Origin: Echinometra lucunter
Taxonomy: Eukaryota > Echinodermata > Echinoidea > Camarodonta > Echinometridae
Reading direction: 5' to 3'
Assembly: GCA_029962745.1 (NCBI GenBank)
Contig: CM057161.1
Coordinates: forward strand, 6,647,876 to 6,711,875
DNA length: 64,000 nt
A model generated the notes under the pieces. It had not been told where the DNA came from and did no database searches. It worked only from the letters and a program-made list of their open reading frames with translations. This document shows positions 19,590 to 31,805 of this stretch, piece by piece. Numbering within the stretch: position 1 is the stretch's first letter; each line of letters starts with the position of its first letter. Made by a program: the position numbers and the translations under genes.

Positions 19590-20854
19590 AGGGTTTCACC
19601 CCAGGCCTACATAGAGTTGTATAGTGTGGCATACCAGTGTGGTGTACCAACTACACTGAGCTTACGCAAGTACCAACTACGCCAAGCTTACGCTGCTTAT
19701 GCAAGTCTACACAACACTACGCTACTGTACGCTATGCCTACGCAATAGTATCCATACTTCTCATTCTTGTAATAGTTTGCTGCCTTCTCTTTTCAACTAT
19801 GTCAATCCTGCATGTAGCAATATTGTTTTCAGGTGTATACAGCCCTATTTTGGTGTATGCAACTCGATATGTAGGCTTGGTATGAAAGCCCCTTTATAAT
19901 CACTGAAAATGTTTTAATTTTGACTTGTAACTTGCAGTCACATCATCAGTCACAAGTTGGAACTATTACCTCAGCAACTGCCGAGGATTACGTTGAGTTG
20001 CTCAAGGTTTTGTGATAGGGCCATTAATATTGAATTCCACACTGCACCGCTCAGCTTTATCATTACAGCTCATAACTTGAGGACGGTATGGTCTATGAAG
20101 AAAACAACCAGATCTATGCTCTATTTCATCCTTAAGAATGCAATGCATCTATTAGAAAAATAAACAGATGCATTAGGGTCCCTATTCTTGAACGGCGGCC
20201 CATATGATATGATGCTGTCCACCAAAATGTCAAAAAGGAATTGCCCTTTATGCTATAAATGGATATCTCATAACTGAATGAGAGTCTCATATTTTTGCTC
20301 GCTCGCATTGATATACAATGGTTATCTATATTGCTTGGATCTAAGGATAAGGATAATAATTATCCCTGATAACGTAAAAAATTTTGAAAATGATCCACCT
20401 CCCATGGGTTATGACGAATGAAGGGTGAAACCCCCTTCTCCCTAAAATTTTGAAATGACTAGAATGAGCCTCTTGCCAATTCATTTTCAGGCAGTTAAGT
20501 GGTCTATCTGTATTTTTTCTATCTTGTCCAATTAAATTTTAATACAAAAATACAATAAAGTATCAAAATTTGAGTGAGTGAGCTGTGCTCGCTCTCACAA
20601 TCTACAGATTCAGGCAAGAGATGTCACACCCGCATGCTTCTGTAAATGGTCGAGATCTATTACTCGTAATGGCCCGCAACGGAATTTCAGAAATATTTCT
20701 GGCCCATGGGAGAAATTAATTAAGAACCAAGGCATTAGGGATATCAGAAGGTGGGATGTCCAAAATAGACCTGCCATAAATGATACACTGTACTTAAAAC
20801 AGATATCTCTCGTTTCTCCTACAGATTCTTTGCTAGCCGAATCCAAGCATTACT
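19590..20854. other. Unassigned non-coding stretch
   Basis: No gene identified. Near 19640-19740 TACCAACTAC and AGCTTACGC-like phrases recur. A 115-codon frame at 20578-20925 and an antisense frame at 20610-20846 overlap. Neither has a domain I recognise, and the plus-strand frame runs out of frame into the LINE remnant that follows. A CTACAG acceptor-like site precedes ATTCAGGCAAGAG near 20603, but there is no further support for an exon. Confidence 0.5.
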
Positions 20855-21620
20855 GTGAGAGTAGCTCCCTCCACCTGCTGAAGCAAGAAACATGGGAGCC
20901 ACCAGTGACCACCAACTTACGATGAAATCTCAGGTTGAGAGCATTTCTATGGCTACCCAAATCGGGGGGAGATGTGAATGTACCTTGATATTATAACAAA
21001 AAAACCTTGTATGTGCATTCCTCATTTCATGACTGGACTGACTCCTGCAACTCCCTAGTCACCTAAATGCGAAAGTTCATAAATTAACAGAATATCAAAA
21101 ATACTGCAGCAAGAATGATTCACCAATCCAGACAGACAGGGCAAATATCACCCATCCTCCATCAACTCCACTGCCTGCTGGTCAGAAAACAGATAGACTT
21201 CAAAGTCCTACTACTGACTTAGAAGTTACTTCACGGCAAAGCCCCTTCCTACCTGTGTAAACTAATCCAGTCATATGTCCCTGCCATCTCTCTCCAATCG
21301 CATCAGGAAAGTCTCCTTCAAGTGCCATGCATTCACACTCAATACTCCGACAAAAGGTCCTTGAAATACTTTAGACCAACCATTTGGAACAGCCTACCCC
21401 TCAATGCCCTGGCAGTGGACTCATTGAAATCACTACTGTTTACTCAATGATAATTCATCAGTATTGTTTTCCATTCATTAATCTTATCTTGATTGGAAAT
21501 AGATGAGTCTAAACTTGAAACCTAAAACGTGTGATTACTATTATTAAAAGACTCTGTAAAGTGCAGAGAGAATTATAGAGCACTATATAAAAACTGCTCA
21601 TTATTATTAGATGAATACAT
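20855..21620 (+). pseudogene. CR1/L2-like LINE reverse transcriptase C-terminus, degraded
   Basis: Translation in changing frames gives phrases typical of the end of CR1/L2-type reverse transcriptases: ARNMGA and LTMKSQVESI (about 20880-20950), then ILHQLHWLPVRKQIDFKVLL (about 21150-21220), LLHGKAPSYLCKL, and TIWNSLPLNALAVDSLKS ending in TGA near 21450. Stops and frameshifts separate them. A short 3' untranslated part and TTATTATTAG tail follow. The catalytic core is absent, so this is a 5'-truncated dead copy. Its 3' end is nearly identical to 17332-17650. Confidence 0.75.
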
Positions 21621-23627
21621 CTAAACAAGATGAATGCGACTGCATCTCCTATATGCCTCTGCCTATATTCTTCTTGTCCCCACCCACTCCAAATTTTGAG
21701 ACCACCTCAATTTATTTTTCATATTCAAAAAATGAGGAAAAAAATATTCAAAATAAAAAAATCCCCAAATATCAGTAAGGAAACAAATTCTTTCAATGCT
21801 GTTTTAGTCTCGTAATCAACTCTGGAGGATGATAAGATACAATCAATTCAATTGTTAAAGAATTAATTTGTAAAATAAAATCAGATCATTGCTATTTCAC
21901 TTGCACCTCATAACTTCTGAGGGCAATGCAACGCAGTTATTTTCACCGTTAGGTAAAGAATTACTTCGTCAAGTAAATCACATTATTTCTGTTTTATTAG
22001 CGCTTCATTGATCTTGATGATATGACAAATATTTCATCACTAAATAAAAGTTCACTTTTTCATGTTTGGAGTCATTTCTGTTTTTTATTTGTGTAATTCT
22101 TCAAGACGGCCTAATCTGATCAAGATCATTATTTGTTTTCAACCACAACTAAAAGATACAAAGATTGTATGAAATAGCATTTTTTTTACAAAAACTCATA
22201 ATCAAATTTTAAAAACTCAGGAGATGTGGTGCGATAATTAGCACCTTTAGAAATCTCATCTTTTAAGTTTGTATTCATAACATGAATTTGATTGTAAACT
22301 GCTTTTTTTATAAAAAATACATATTTGTATTGTTCTTATTCTTTTGTGTGTGTGTGTGTTTTTGTTTTTGTTTTTGTTTGGGGGGGGGGAGGGTTACATA
22401 GGCCTGATTATGTACTTATGTGTTGTTGACTATGGGGATGATGTACTATAAGGCTATTCGCTCTTTTTTGTTGACCCCTCATTTTCAAAATTTGTTCTGT
22501 CCATATAATTGCTCTGTTTTGTTAGCTATGCTCTGTTTTTTTTATACATTTCATGTACATGTTTTTATTGAGAATGAAATCAATAATCAAATCAAATCAA
22601 ATCAAAAATGTATAACTGCATTTCAATTGACTTCTTACCTAACAACCCAAACCTCTAATCACTTTGTCTCCTCGTGATGCATACAGTTAGTTAAAATATA
22701 GTGCTAACTAATCTAACAAATCTTTAATTTCATGCATATTGACTTCTATGACCTTCGATCTTTGTACCCTAAAATCTTATCAGATTGTCTTCCTATGGTG
22801 CTGCATATTCACAATGACTATGAAGTTCATGATTTAATGAATAATAACAATAATAATATTATCTTATTTATCCAGGGTAGAAAAACAGTAAAAAAAAAAA
22901 AATAGTAAAAAAAATATAGCCATGAAATATATATCAAAAATTATTTTCCTTTTTAAGAAAATAGAATCAAAAGAGTAAAAAATATATGGAAAATGGGACA
23001 AACAGAAAAAAATATTTTTTAGCCTATATGATTTGGAACAAGCAAAAAACGGGGGGAAAAAAAGCATAGTGAAAAACATATTTTTAAAAATATAGTTTGA
23101 GACTACTTTTTATTATCTTTTTTTTTTTTTGTAAACTTGCCCAGGGACCCAAAAGACCAATCATGCAAGTCTAGAGAATCCTAATAAGAAAGGTGACAGA
23201 CTGAATATGAGACCAACATATTGGCTTATGGGCCGTTGGTCTATAGTAGCCTCTGATCCCTGCATTCTGCCAACTTTTCTGCAGGTACATGTATACCAAC
23301 ATTTCTCAGTCTTGCAGGCTGTCAATGTAGTGAGCTGCTAGTCTCACTGCTGCTGTTGGACTCCTCTAGGCCACCAACACAATGACAAGTGATCAGTTGA
23401 CTGGCCGGCTGTTGGTCTTGCTGGTTTCTTGGGCTTAAGTAGGACTGGGAGTTGAATTGCGTTAACAAGGATTAAACCAGCAATTTTTTAATTGACCTCA
23501 GTCCTTGGACCTATACCCTATTAAATCTCATTAGATGGTCTTCCTATAGTGATACATAATATAATAATATAATAATGTAAAACTTTAGACACAGGAACAA
23601 AAAAATAAATAAATCATGCCTGCAGCT
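21530..23627. repeat. 2.1-kb tandem block, unit 1
   Basis: From TGTGATTACTATTATTAAAAG to CATGCCTGCAGCTC, repeated immediately downstream (23628-25814) in the same orientation at about 2.1-kb offset with few substitutions and small indels, mainly in homopolymers. The unit begins inside the LINE 3' end. It contains two long poly-G/poly-T patches and, near 22850, a segment resembling the SINE tail (CTACCCTGGATAAATAA on the minus strand). No coding frame survives on inspection. Confidence 0.85.
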
Positions 23628-25814
23628 CTGTGATTACTATTATTAAAAGACTCTGTAAAGTGCAGAGAGAATATATACATTTCAGCGCACTATATAAAAA
23701 CTGCTCATTATTATTAGATGAATACATCTAAACAAGATGAATGCGACTGCATCTCCTATATGCCTCTGCCTATATTCTTCTTGTCCCCACCCACTCCAAA
23801 TTTTGAGACCACCTCAATTTATTTTTCATATTCAAAAAATGAGGAAAAAAATATTCATACTAAAAAAATCCCCAAATCAGTCAGGAAACAAATTCTTTCA
23901 ATGCTGTTTTAGTCTCGTAATCAACTCTGGAGGATGATAAGATACCATCAATTCAATTGTTAAAGAATTAATTTGTAAAATAAAATCAGATCATTGCTAT
24001 TTCACTTGCACCTCATAACTTCTGAGGGCAATGCAACGCAGTTATTTTCACCGTTAGGTAAAGAATTACTTTGTCTAGTAAATCAAATTATTTCTGTTTT
24101 ATTAGCGCTTCATTGATCTTGATGATATGACAAATATTTCATCACTAAATAAAAGTTCACTTCTTCATGTTTGGAGTCATTTCTGTTTTTTATTTGTGTA
24201 ATTCTTCAAGACGGCCTAATCTGATCAAGATCATTATTTGTTTTCAACCACAACTAAAAGATACAAAGATGGTATGAAATAGCATTTTTTTACAAACACT
24301 CATAATCAAATTTTAAAAACTCAGGAGATGTGGTGCGATAATTAGCACCTTTAGAAATCTCATCTTTTAAGTTTGTATTCATAACATGAATTTGATTATA
24401 AACTGCTTTTTTTTAAATACATATTTGTTTTGTTCTTATTCTTTTGTGTGTGGGGGGGGGGTTTTCTTTTTTTGTTTGGGGGGGAGGGTTACATAGGCCT
24501 GATTACGTACTTATGTGTTGTTGACTATGGGGATGATGTACTATAAGGCTATTCGCTCTTTTTTGTTGACCCCTCATTTTCAAAATTTGTTTTGTCCATA
24601 TAATTGCTCTGTTTTGTTAGCTATGCTCTGTTTTTTTTTTTATACATTTCATGTAGATGTTTTTATTGAGAATGAAATCAATAATCAAATCAAATCAAAT
24701 CAAAAATGTATAACTGCATTTCAATTGACTTCTTACCTAACAACCCAAACCTCTAATCACTTTGTCTCCTCGTGATGCATACAGTTAGTTAAAATATAGT
24801 GCTAACTAATCTAACAAATCTTTAATTTCATGCATATTGACTTCTATGACCTTCGATTCTTTGTACCCTAAAATCTAATCAGATTGTCTTCCTATGGTGC
24901 TGCATATTCACAATGACTATGAAGTTCATGATTTAATGAATAATAACAATACCCTAAAATCTAATCAGATTGTCTTCCTATGGTGCTGCATATTCACAAT
25001 GAGTATGAAGTTCATGATTAAGTGAATAATTACAATAATAATATTATCTTATTTATCCAGGGTAGTAAAACAGTAAAAAAAAAAAAAATAGTAAAAAAAA
25101 TATAGCCATGAAATATATATCAAAAAAATATTTTTTACAAAAATAGAATCAAAAGAGTAAAAAAAAAATGGAAAATGGGACAAACAGAAAAAAATATTTT
25201 TTAGCCTATATGATTTGGAACAAGCAAAAAACAGGGGGAAAAAGGCATAGTGAAAAACATATTTTTTAAAATATAGTTTGAGACTACTTTTTATTATCTT
25301 CTTTTTTTTTTTTTTTTTTTTTTTTTGTAAACTTGCCCAGGGACCCAAAAGACCAATCATACAAGTCTAGAGAATCCTAATAAGAAAGGTGACAGACTGA
25401 ATATGAGACCAACATATTGGCTTATGGGCTGTTGGTCTATAGTAGCCTCTGATCCCTGTATTCTGCCAACTTTTCTGCAGGTATACCAACATTTCTCAGT
25501 CTTGCAGGCTGTCAATGTAGTGAGCTGCCAGTCTCACTGCTGCTGTTGGACTCCTCTAGGCCACCAACACAATGACAAGTGATCAGTCGACTGGCTGGCT
25601 GTTGGTCTTGCTGGTTTCTTGGGCTTAAGTAGGACTGGGAGTTGAATTGCGTTAACAAGGATTAAACCAGCAATTTTTTAATTGACCTCAGTCCTTGGAC
25701 CTATACCCTAAATCTCAGTAGATGGTCTTCCTATAGTGATACATAATATAATAATATAATAATGTAAAACTTTAGACACAGGAACAAAAAAATAAATAAA
25801 TCATGCCTGCAGCT
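23628..25814. repeat. 2.1-kb tandem block, unit 2
   Basis: Second unit of the tandem duplication. Compared with unit 1 it has an extra 75-bp internal duplication (ACCCTAAAATCTAATCAG... at about 24866 and 24952), a longer T run near 25300 and small indels. Its end continues directly into the separate 4-kb duplicated block, suggesting this unit keeps the original right junction. Confidence 0.85.
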
Positions 25815-26036
25815 CCCAGTATCAACACCAGATATGTAGCTAAAATTGGAATACACCGTAAACTCATTAATCAAATGATCAATATAGTCTGAAAGCTTTT
25901 TCCAAATGGGAACAGCTACTGCACAATCACAAAATATAGCATCTCAGGAAACACCTTCAAAAAAGAACAGAGTGGAGAATCACTTCTTTCAATTTTATGT
26001 AAAACTAGATGAATCTTCGACCACGCGTGGTCGAAC

Positions 26037-26737
26037 TTTATGCCTCCGCCATTACCAAATCAGAAATAAATGGCACTTCATGCTGATTTATTTTCATTTA
26101 TACAATGACATCTTTGACCTTGACCTTTGACCTTGTGACCCCCAAATCTAATGAGAGCATTGCCCTTTCCATATGCATACATGAGCCAAGTTTGTTGATG
26201 GTTACTGAGTTATCACAAGAACGAACCATTTCTATGTACATAATGGTCTCTATGACGTTTGACCTTTGACCTTGAGACCCCAAAATCTAATCAGATCATT
26301 GTCCCTCCCATATGCATACCTGTGCCAAGTTTGAGGTTGATCGGTCAAATGGTTGTTATGGTGAAAACGAACTATTTCTATGTACATAATGACCTCTATG
26401 ACCTTTGACCTTTGACCTTGTGACCCCAAAATCTAATCAGATCATTGTCCCTTCCATGTGCATATATGAGCCAATCTGTCAAATGGTTCTTAAGTTATCA
26501 CGAGAACGAGCCATTTTTATGTGTATTATTACCTCTATGACCTTGACCTTTAACCTTGAGACTCCAAAATCTAATCAGATCATTGTCCCTCCCATATGCA
26601 TATACGAGCCAAGTTTGAAGTTGATCTGTCAAACGGTTCTTAAGTTATCGCGAGAACGAAAACGGGACGAACGGACAGACGGACGACCCGAAAACATAAT
26701 GCCTCCGGCAACCACCTACGGTGGGCGGAGGCATAAA
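26037..26737. mobile_element. Hairpin-ended repeat with TGACCT arrays, copy 1
   Basis: TTTATGCCTCCGCC at 26037-26050 is inverted as GGCGGAGGCATAAA at 26724-26737. A second inner inverted pair near the right end makes a terminal hairpin. A palindrome (TCGACCACGCGTGGTCGA core) lies just outside the left end, 26016-26035. Inside are four tandem units of about 140-150 bp, each with TGACCTTTGACCTT-type direct repeats followed by CCAAAATCTAATCAGATCATTGTCCC-like sequence. Non-coding; superfamily unknown. Confidence 0.75.
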
Positions 26738-28273
26738 AATAATTTAAAGCTATACTTTATTAAAAGGGCTACTGAGCAAAAATCAAATCATATCACATCA
26801 AACTGTAATAAGGTACTTTCTTCAACTTACATGCAGGCCCTCATCAAGTTTTGTATCAGGAGTTAAAACTGGAATGCTGGAGAAATAATCCAAAAGTACG
26901 ACAAAATAATGAGAAATACTGAGGGACACAACAAATTAAGTTCTGCAAAAAGACTTCAAAAAATAGAATGACACAATACCAGACTTCCTGGTTCAACTAA
27001 AAAATCTGCTTGTTGGTAACACTCTCAGTGCTAGCAATAGGGTTTGTTTATCAGAGAAAAAAAATGCAACCATGCATGAAATTAATATACATGTATAGTA
27101 TTTCATCCTGCCACACATATCATGGAAGGTACATGTATGTGCGTGCATGACGTCTGCCTAATGGGGTGTGACCAACAAAAGAATGTGATTTGCTCATGAT
27201 GTACAGTGAGCTGTTTGAACACAAACAATATGTACAGTGTACAGGGTGGCATGGAGCCATATGTGGGCAGATGCTTTTTTCATACTATAACCCACTGTAA
27301 TCATAACTATTTATAATACATGTATCTAATCCCCTGGTTCACTGAATAGTTAAGTGTATTTGGTGATCTGCCATGTAGTGTCTCAGATCACCTATTGATT
27401 TTGTCAGAAACCTTTCTTTCTTCATCTATCTTCTTCTTCAAAAATTTCTTTCTGTATGATTTTGTTCGTGCTCTAACTAAACACAGCCTATTCTGATCTC
27501 TTTGAAATTTTCAGGGCATATGTTCCATCCTGTTACTTAGAAAACGAAATCTGCTCATCATGATTACTCCAACTAAATGTCATCCAGGTGCCATTTTGTA
27601 AAATCACATGATCCCTTATATCTTCATGATTAGAAATCCTAAATGAATGATATTTGGTACACATAAACTTCAGGTCATGGGTCAACATCCAAGATCATCA
27701 CTGTTGGGATCATAGCAAGATCCAATCTACGTGTACAAAACGTGATTTGAGAATCCCATTTTCTGCTTTGCATGCTATGTGGGGGCTGGTAAAGCACTTG
27801 CCTACCATGGAGCAAATGGTCTTTTGTTTGTCTGTTTTTTGTGTCAATCTTTGCTTTCATTCTCTCTCTGAATTTAACACTTTTTCAAATTTTACACAAT
27901 AACAAACATGTAACTTTGCTTGTCATATCTATGGGAAAGAAATAATCAGTATTTTGTGCACAACCTTACTTGTCGTGCATTAAACCCATAGGATTAATCT
28001 CTCATGTCACTGACTAGTGACTACAGAAACCTAGTGGTTCTTGTATTTAGCACAGAATTCAGTATTCAACGGGTAAAAGCAAGCTATAAAAATGTTTCAT
28101 GTACTACTTTATATGAATGTAGCTTGAATGAATACGGTCAACTTAAAAAGGAAGTTTACTACATAAACACAAACATGTTAATACTCATAACTGCAGAGAT
28201 TTCAGATTTCAACTTAAAAAGGAAGTTTACTACATAAACACAAACATGTTAATACTCATAACTGCAGAGATTT

Positions 28274-28498
28274 CAGTGACGTGCGCAGAAATTTTTTCCT
28301 GGTGGGGGAGGGGGCAAGAGTACGTAAAATGTTCGAAGAAACAGGCAAGTGATGGAGCTTGTCAAGAGGGCGCTTTTGCATTTTAAAAATTGAAAGTAAC
28401 GAATCTGGTGAATACTTTTGGTGAAATTTTGGAAAATTTTCAGTAAAAAAGTATAGGTCTTGAACATTTCTAATTTCGGGGGGGGGGGGGGGGGGGGG
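28274..28498. mobile_element. hAT-like MITE, left part only
   Basis: Starts CAGTGACGTGCGCAG after AGAGATTT and runs to a 21-base G run at 28478-28498, then breaks into flanking DNA. The matching copy at 39062-39189 keeps the right end instead, so the two copies lost opposite ends. Confidence 0.65.
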
Positions 28499-29188
28499 CA
28501 ACTGCAAAGTCCAATGTTCAGTTCATAATCAAACTACTATGTGGATGTCAAACATTTTTACTGTTATCAGCACGCTTGTTGACGACACTGAAGACAACAG
28601 AAATAGTGATGTCTATGGTCTTCCTCCACAACAAGAAGTATGCCATTCAAAACATTATGTAAGCCATACAAAGTGTTTCCTTTTTCTAATGAAGTGACAG
28701 TTGAAGAACTTGTTTACCTCAGTCTACAAAGTTCCAATACCTCACTTTCTGAATATTTTGCCAGTTTATCATTATTTTTCAATGGATATATTTGTTATCT
28801 CTATGTATAATATGTATCATTATACCTTATTATCTATACAAGCTGGTTTTCCATATTTTGTGTTCTCTGATTTTGCAGCATTCAAAATTATATATATTTT
28901 TTTCTCTTCTGGGTTTTCCACTTGACTTTGTGTCTAAAAAGCAGCGGGCAATATTCACAAAATCCAGTTTGAACCAGTTTGTGAAGCAACGTAATATGCA
29001 ATGCACGAATATACAACACATAAACGCAATACCAATAACAGATGCATTACAAACTATACACAAATACACAGATGTCATGAAAAGTTGTAAGACAAATATG
29101 TGTGATCAATCATGTTAACTGAATGGTCAGAGAGATGATTTTTATCAAATTTTACATCACTTTCCAGTGGGGTAGAGATAATAATGAT

Positions 29189-29449
29189 ATTGACTCTATT
29201 GAATGAGATACAACCTATATTGCCCTCTCTGAATCCAATATTGCATGCGCCTTGGGTCTGGGCAATATTATATTGAGAGCGGGCAATATAGTTTGGTACA
29301 TGTATATCATTCAATGCCAGTCAATATTACATACATGTTTATAAACATTGACTGGCAATGAATGATTCAACCTACATGTGTAATCCCAATCTGAATCCAA
29401 TATTGGATTCAGAGAGGGCATAGGTTGTATCTCATTCAATACAGTCAAT
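29189..29449. repeat. Fold-back repeat, copy 1
   Basis: Outer arms ATTGACTCTATTGAATGAGA... and ...TCTCATTCAATACAGTCAAT pair over about 50 bp, including CAACCTAT and GAATCCAATATTG. A second inner inverted pair (GCCAGTCAATATT and TATTGACTGGC type) sits in the loop. MITE-like, no coding. Counterpart at 39961-40223. Confidence 0.75.
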
Positions 29450-29643
29450 TTATCACTCTATTTCACAGGGGAAGGGGTTACACATAGCACATTGTTACTA
29501 TTGATTTTGCACTCTTTAAAAATCAATGTGTTTTGGGGAGGTGTTAGTTTCATTCCATAAGTAACTTAAAAACAGAGTTGTTATTTGGCTGAAAATATGT
29601 ACAGTACATATTTCTGTATGAATGATTCTATGATTCTGTATGA

Positions 29644-30720
29644 ATGATTCTACTACAGGAAACACATTCCACCGAAAAGGACGAAATGTGGTGGAGAAAT
29701 CAAATCAGATCAAATATAGTATTCAGCCACGGAACCTCCATGAGCAGAAGAGTATGTATAATCTTGAGAAGAACTTCAGACATTAAACTTACTGACTCAG
29801 TCAAAGATAAAGACGGATGTTTTTTATGTATTTAAGTTAATACACAAGAAAATTTATGTTATGGCCAATGTTTATGCACCCAACAATGAGAAGGAGCATA
29901 TAGATTTTTTTTTAGTGGTTTCTATTCAATACTGCAAGAATTTCATGATGAAGGACATACATGTATAATAGGAGGAGATTTTACCGGTAATTTTATTCAG
30001 GATTTGACCATGGATAGAGAAGGGGGTGCTATGAAAACAGTTTGGAAGCATTCTTGTACCCTGGTATACAGTCTGAAAGATCAACTCTGTCTTATTGATA
30101 TCTGGAGAGTAAGAAACCAAACAACTAAAAGATTCACCTGGAGAAGGTATAATCCATATGTTCAATCAAGATTAGACTTTTGGTTAATCACAGAAACATT
30201 GCAAACTGCTGTAATGGAAAATGATATAGTACCAAGTGTATTGTCTGATCATGATTATGTTACATTGCACTTACACGTTAAGAAACGGAGAATGGGGCCT
30301 TCATACTGAAAATTCAACAACAGCTTATTAAGCAATGAGGAATTTGTTGAGTCTCTTAGTGACAACATCCCTTTATGGGCTGATGAATATGAACACAAAC
30401 ATGACCAAAAAAATGCTGTGGGACTGGCTGAAATATAAAATATGAGAATTTACCATCCCATATTCAAAAAAAGAAAAAATGTGAAAAGGAAAAAATGAGA
30501 CAAAGAGTTAGAGGAAGAACTGAAAAAAAATACATGAAAAAGGTGAAATGGAAGTGGAAAATTTGAAAGAAGAAACTTTAGTTAGAAAGAAACAAATTGA
30601 AGAGGAATTACAGAAAACTTTATGATTATTTTACTGATGGAGCAATTCTAAGGTCAAGGTGCACTTGGTAATATGAAAAGGGTGAGAAAAGTAACAAATA
30701 CTTGTTATCACTAGAAAAAA
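29644..30720 (+). pseudogene. Tx1/L1-type LINE endonuclease region, broken
   Basis: Shows LLQETHS (catalytic Glu) at the start, a VYAPN phrase near 29868, a GGDF motif near 29970 and LSDHDYV (Asp-His pair) near 30240. This is the APE-like endonuclease of L1/Tx1 elements, which cuts target DNA to prime reverse transcription. It is interrupted by an in-frame stop near 29833 and by frame changes. The following 400 bp is a Lys/Glu-rich linker region with many stops, leading to the hAT-like insertion. Non-functional. Confidence 0.78.
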
Positions 30721-30833
30721 AGTCTAGCTGAAAATACATGCATTGATGTCAGTGGCGTAACAGCCGGGGGGGCAGGGGGGGCAGAGTGCCCCCCTGAAGG
30801 ATTTCAGCGGGAAAATCCACCAAACCACCGGGA

Positions 30834-31096
30834 AAAAATGAAAGGGAGGGAAAGGAAGAAAAAGGAAGGGAGAAAGGGAAAGGAAGAAGAAGAAAGGAAA
30901 AGAAAGAAGAAGAAAGGAAAAGAAAGAAGGAGAAAGGGAAAGAAAGAAGGAGAAAGGGAAAGAAAGAAGGAGAAAGGGAAAGGAAGAAGGAGAACGGGAA
31001 AGAAAAAACGAAAAGGGGGAGAAAGAAGAAGAGAGAGAGAGGGAAAAGAGGAAAAGGGGGAAAAAGAAAAAAGCAAAGGGAAACAAAAGAAATGAG
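30834..31096. repeat. Polypurine tract, about 260 bp
   Basis: Almost pure A/G on the plus strand with an AGAAAGAAGGAGAAAGGGAA-like unit repeated. The long Lys/Glu-rich or Phe/Ser/Leu-rich frames over it are artefacts of composition. Such polypurine-polypyrimidine DNA can form triplex (H-DNA) and commonly varies in length. Confidence 0.9.
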
Positions 31097-31270
31097 GGAA
31101 AATTTAATACCAAAACCCCGGAGTTTCCGGGTGCTCCACTCCCTGGACCCCCGCAGTGGCTTTCCCTGTAGACCCCCATCAGGGGCCCTAAGCCAGAACC
31201 CTGGGCCCCACCCGCTAAGGGCTTTGCAACAAGCAACTCGCGGTGCAGGCTCACCTCCGCATATTCTATT

Positions 31271-31800
31271 TCTAGACTAGATACCGGGAAATTTTCGGCT
31301 CTGCCCCCCCCCCCCCCCCCCCCCCCGATAACAGGCAGAGAATGTAAGAGACCGGGAACAGTCAACGAACAATTCAAAGAAACGTCAGAGCTTCCGCGCT
31401 TCGCGCGGGAAGGGAAAATCACCATCCCTGCACCCTCCCCCTAGCATGCCTAGGGAGCGCGCTTTGCTCGTCCTCCTAAAATGAAATCCTAGCTACATCA
31501 CTGATTCTAGACTTAATTACAGGGAAATTTTTGGCTATGCGTATGCCCCCTCCCCCCCCCCCCCCCCCGATAACAGGCAGAAAGCGTAAGAAGAGCGGGA
31601 ACTGACCACGAAAAAACGTCGGAGCTTCCTGCACCCTTCCCCTAGGGAGCACTACCATCTCCCTAAAATGAAATCCTAGTTACGTCGCAGAAGATAGACT
31701 TAATTACCGACAACTAACAATTCAAAGAAACGTCGGAGCTTCCGCGCTTCGCGCGGGAGGGGGGAAACTCCCCCCTCCCTGCACCCTCCCCTCTAGGGAG
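31271..31800. repeat. Tandem C-rich units inside the hAT-like element
   Basis: About 2.5 units of roughly 200 bp: TCTAGACTnAATTACCGGGAAATTTT, GGCT, a poly-C run (31304-31326; 31552-31568), GATAACAGGCAG, an AAACGTCGGAGCTTCC stretch, then CCTAAAATGAAATCCTAG. A related fragment recurs at about 32317-32408. The ATCCTAGCTACATCACTG-type phrases resemble ends of other hAT-like MITEs. Confidence 0.7.
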
Positions 31801-31805
31801 CACTA

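Larger units (their letters stand above)
25761..29621. repeat. 4-kb dispersed duplication, copy 1
   Basis: Nearly collinear with 36279-40396, same orientation, offset about 10.5-10.8 kb. It starts AATGTAAAACTTTAGACAC and ends ACATATTTCTGTATGA. No real genes; open frames inside recur in both copies only because the DNA is duplicated. It contains the DR1 array (26037-26737), a left hAT-like fragment (28274-28498) and a palindromic segment (29189-29449). Its right edge meets the Tx1-like LINE. Confidence 0.88.

Noticed and set aside
20578..20925. A 115-codon frame as a host gene
   Set aside because: The opposite strand is also open, no domain is recognised and its end overlaps LINE coding in another frame.
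26405..26866. A 153-codon frame and its 146-codon counterpart at 37043-37483 as a conserved gene
   Set aside because: Both are translations of the TGACCT tandem units; similarity comes from DNA duplication and the frames are shifted by unit changes.
30724..31425. A 233-codon frame and Lys/Glu- or Phe/Ser-rich frames
   Set aside because: Produced by the polypurine tract and C-rich tandem units of a non-coding transposon.
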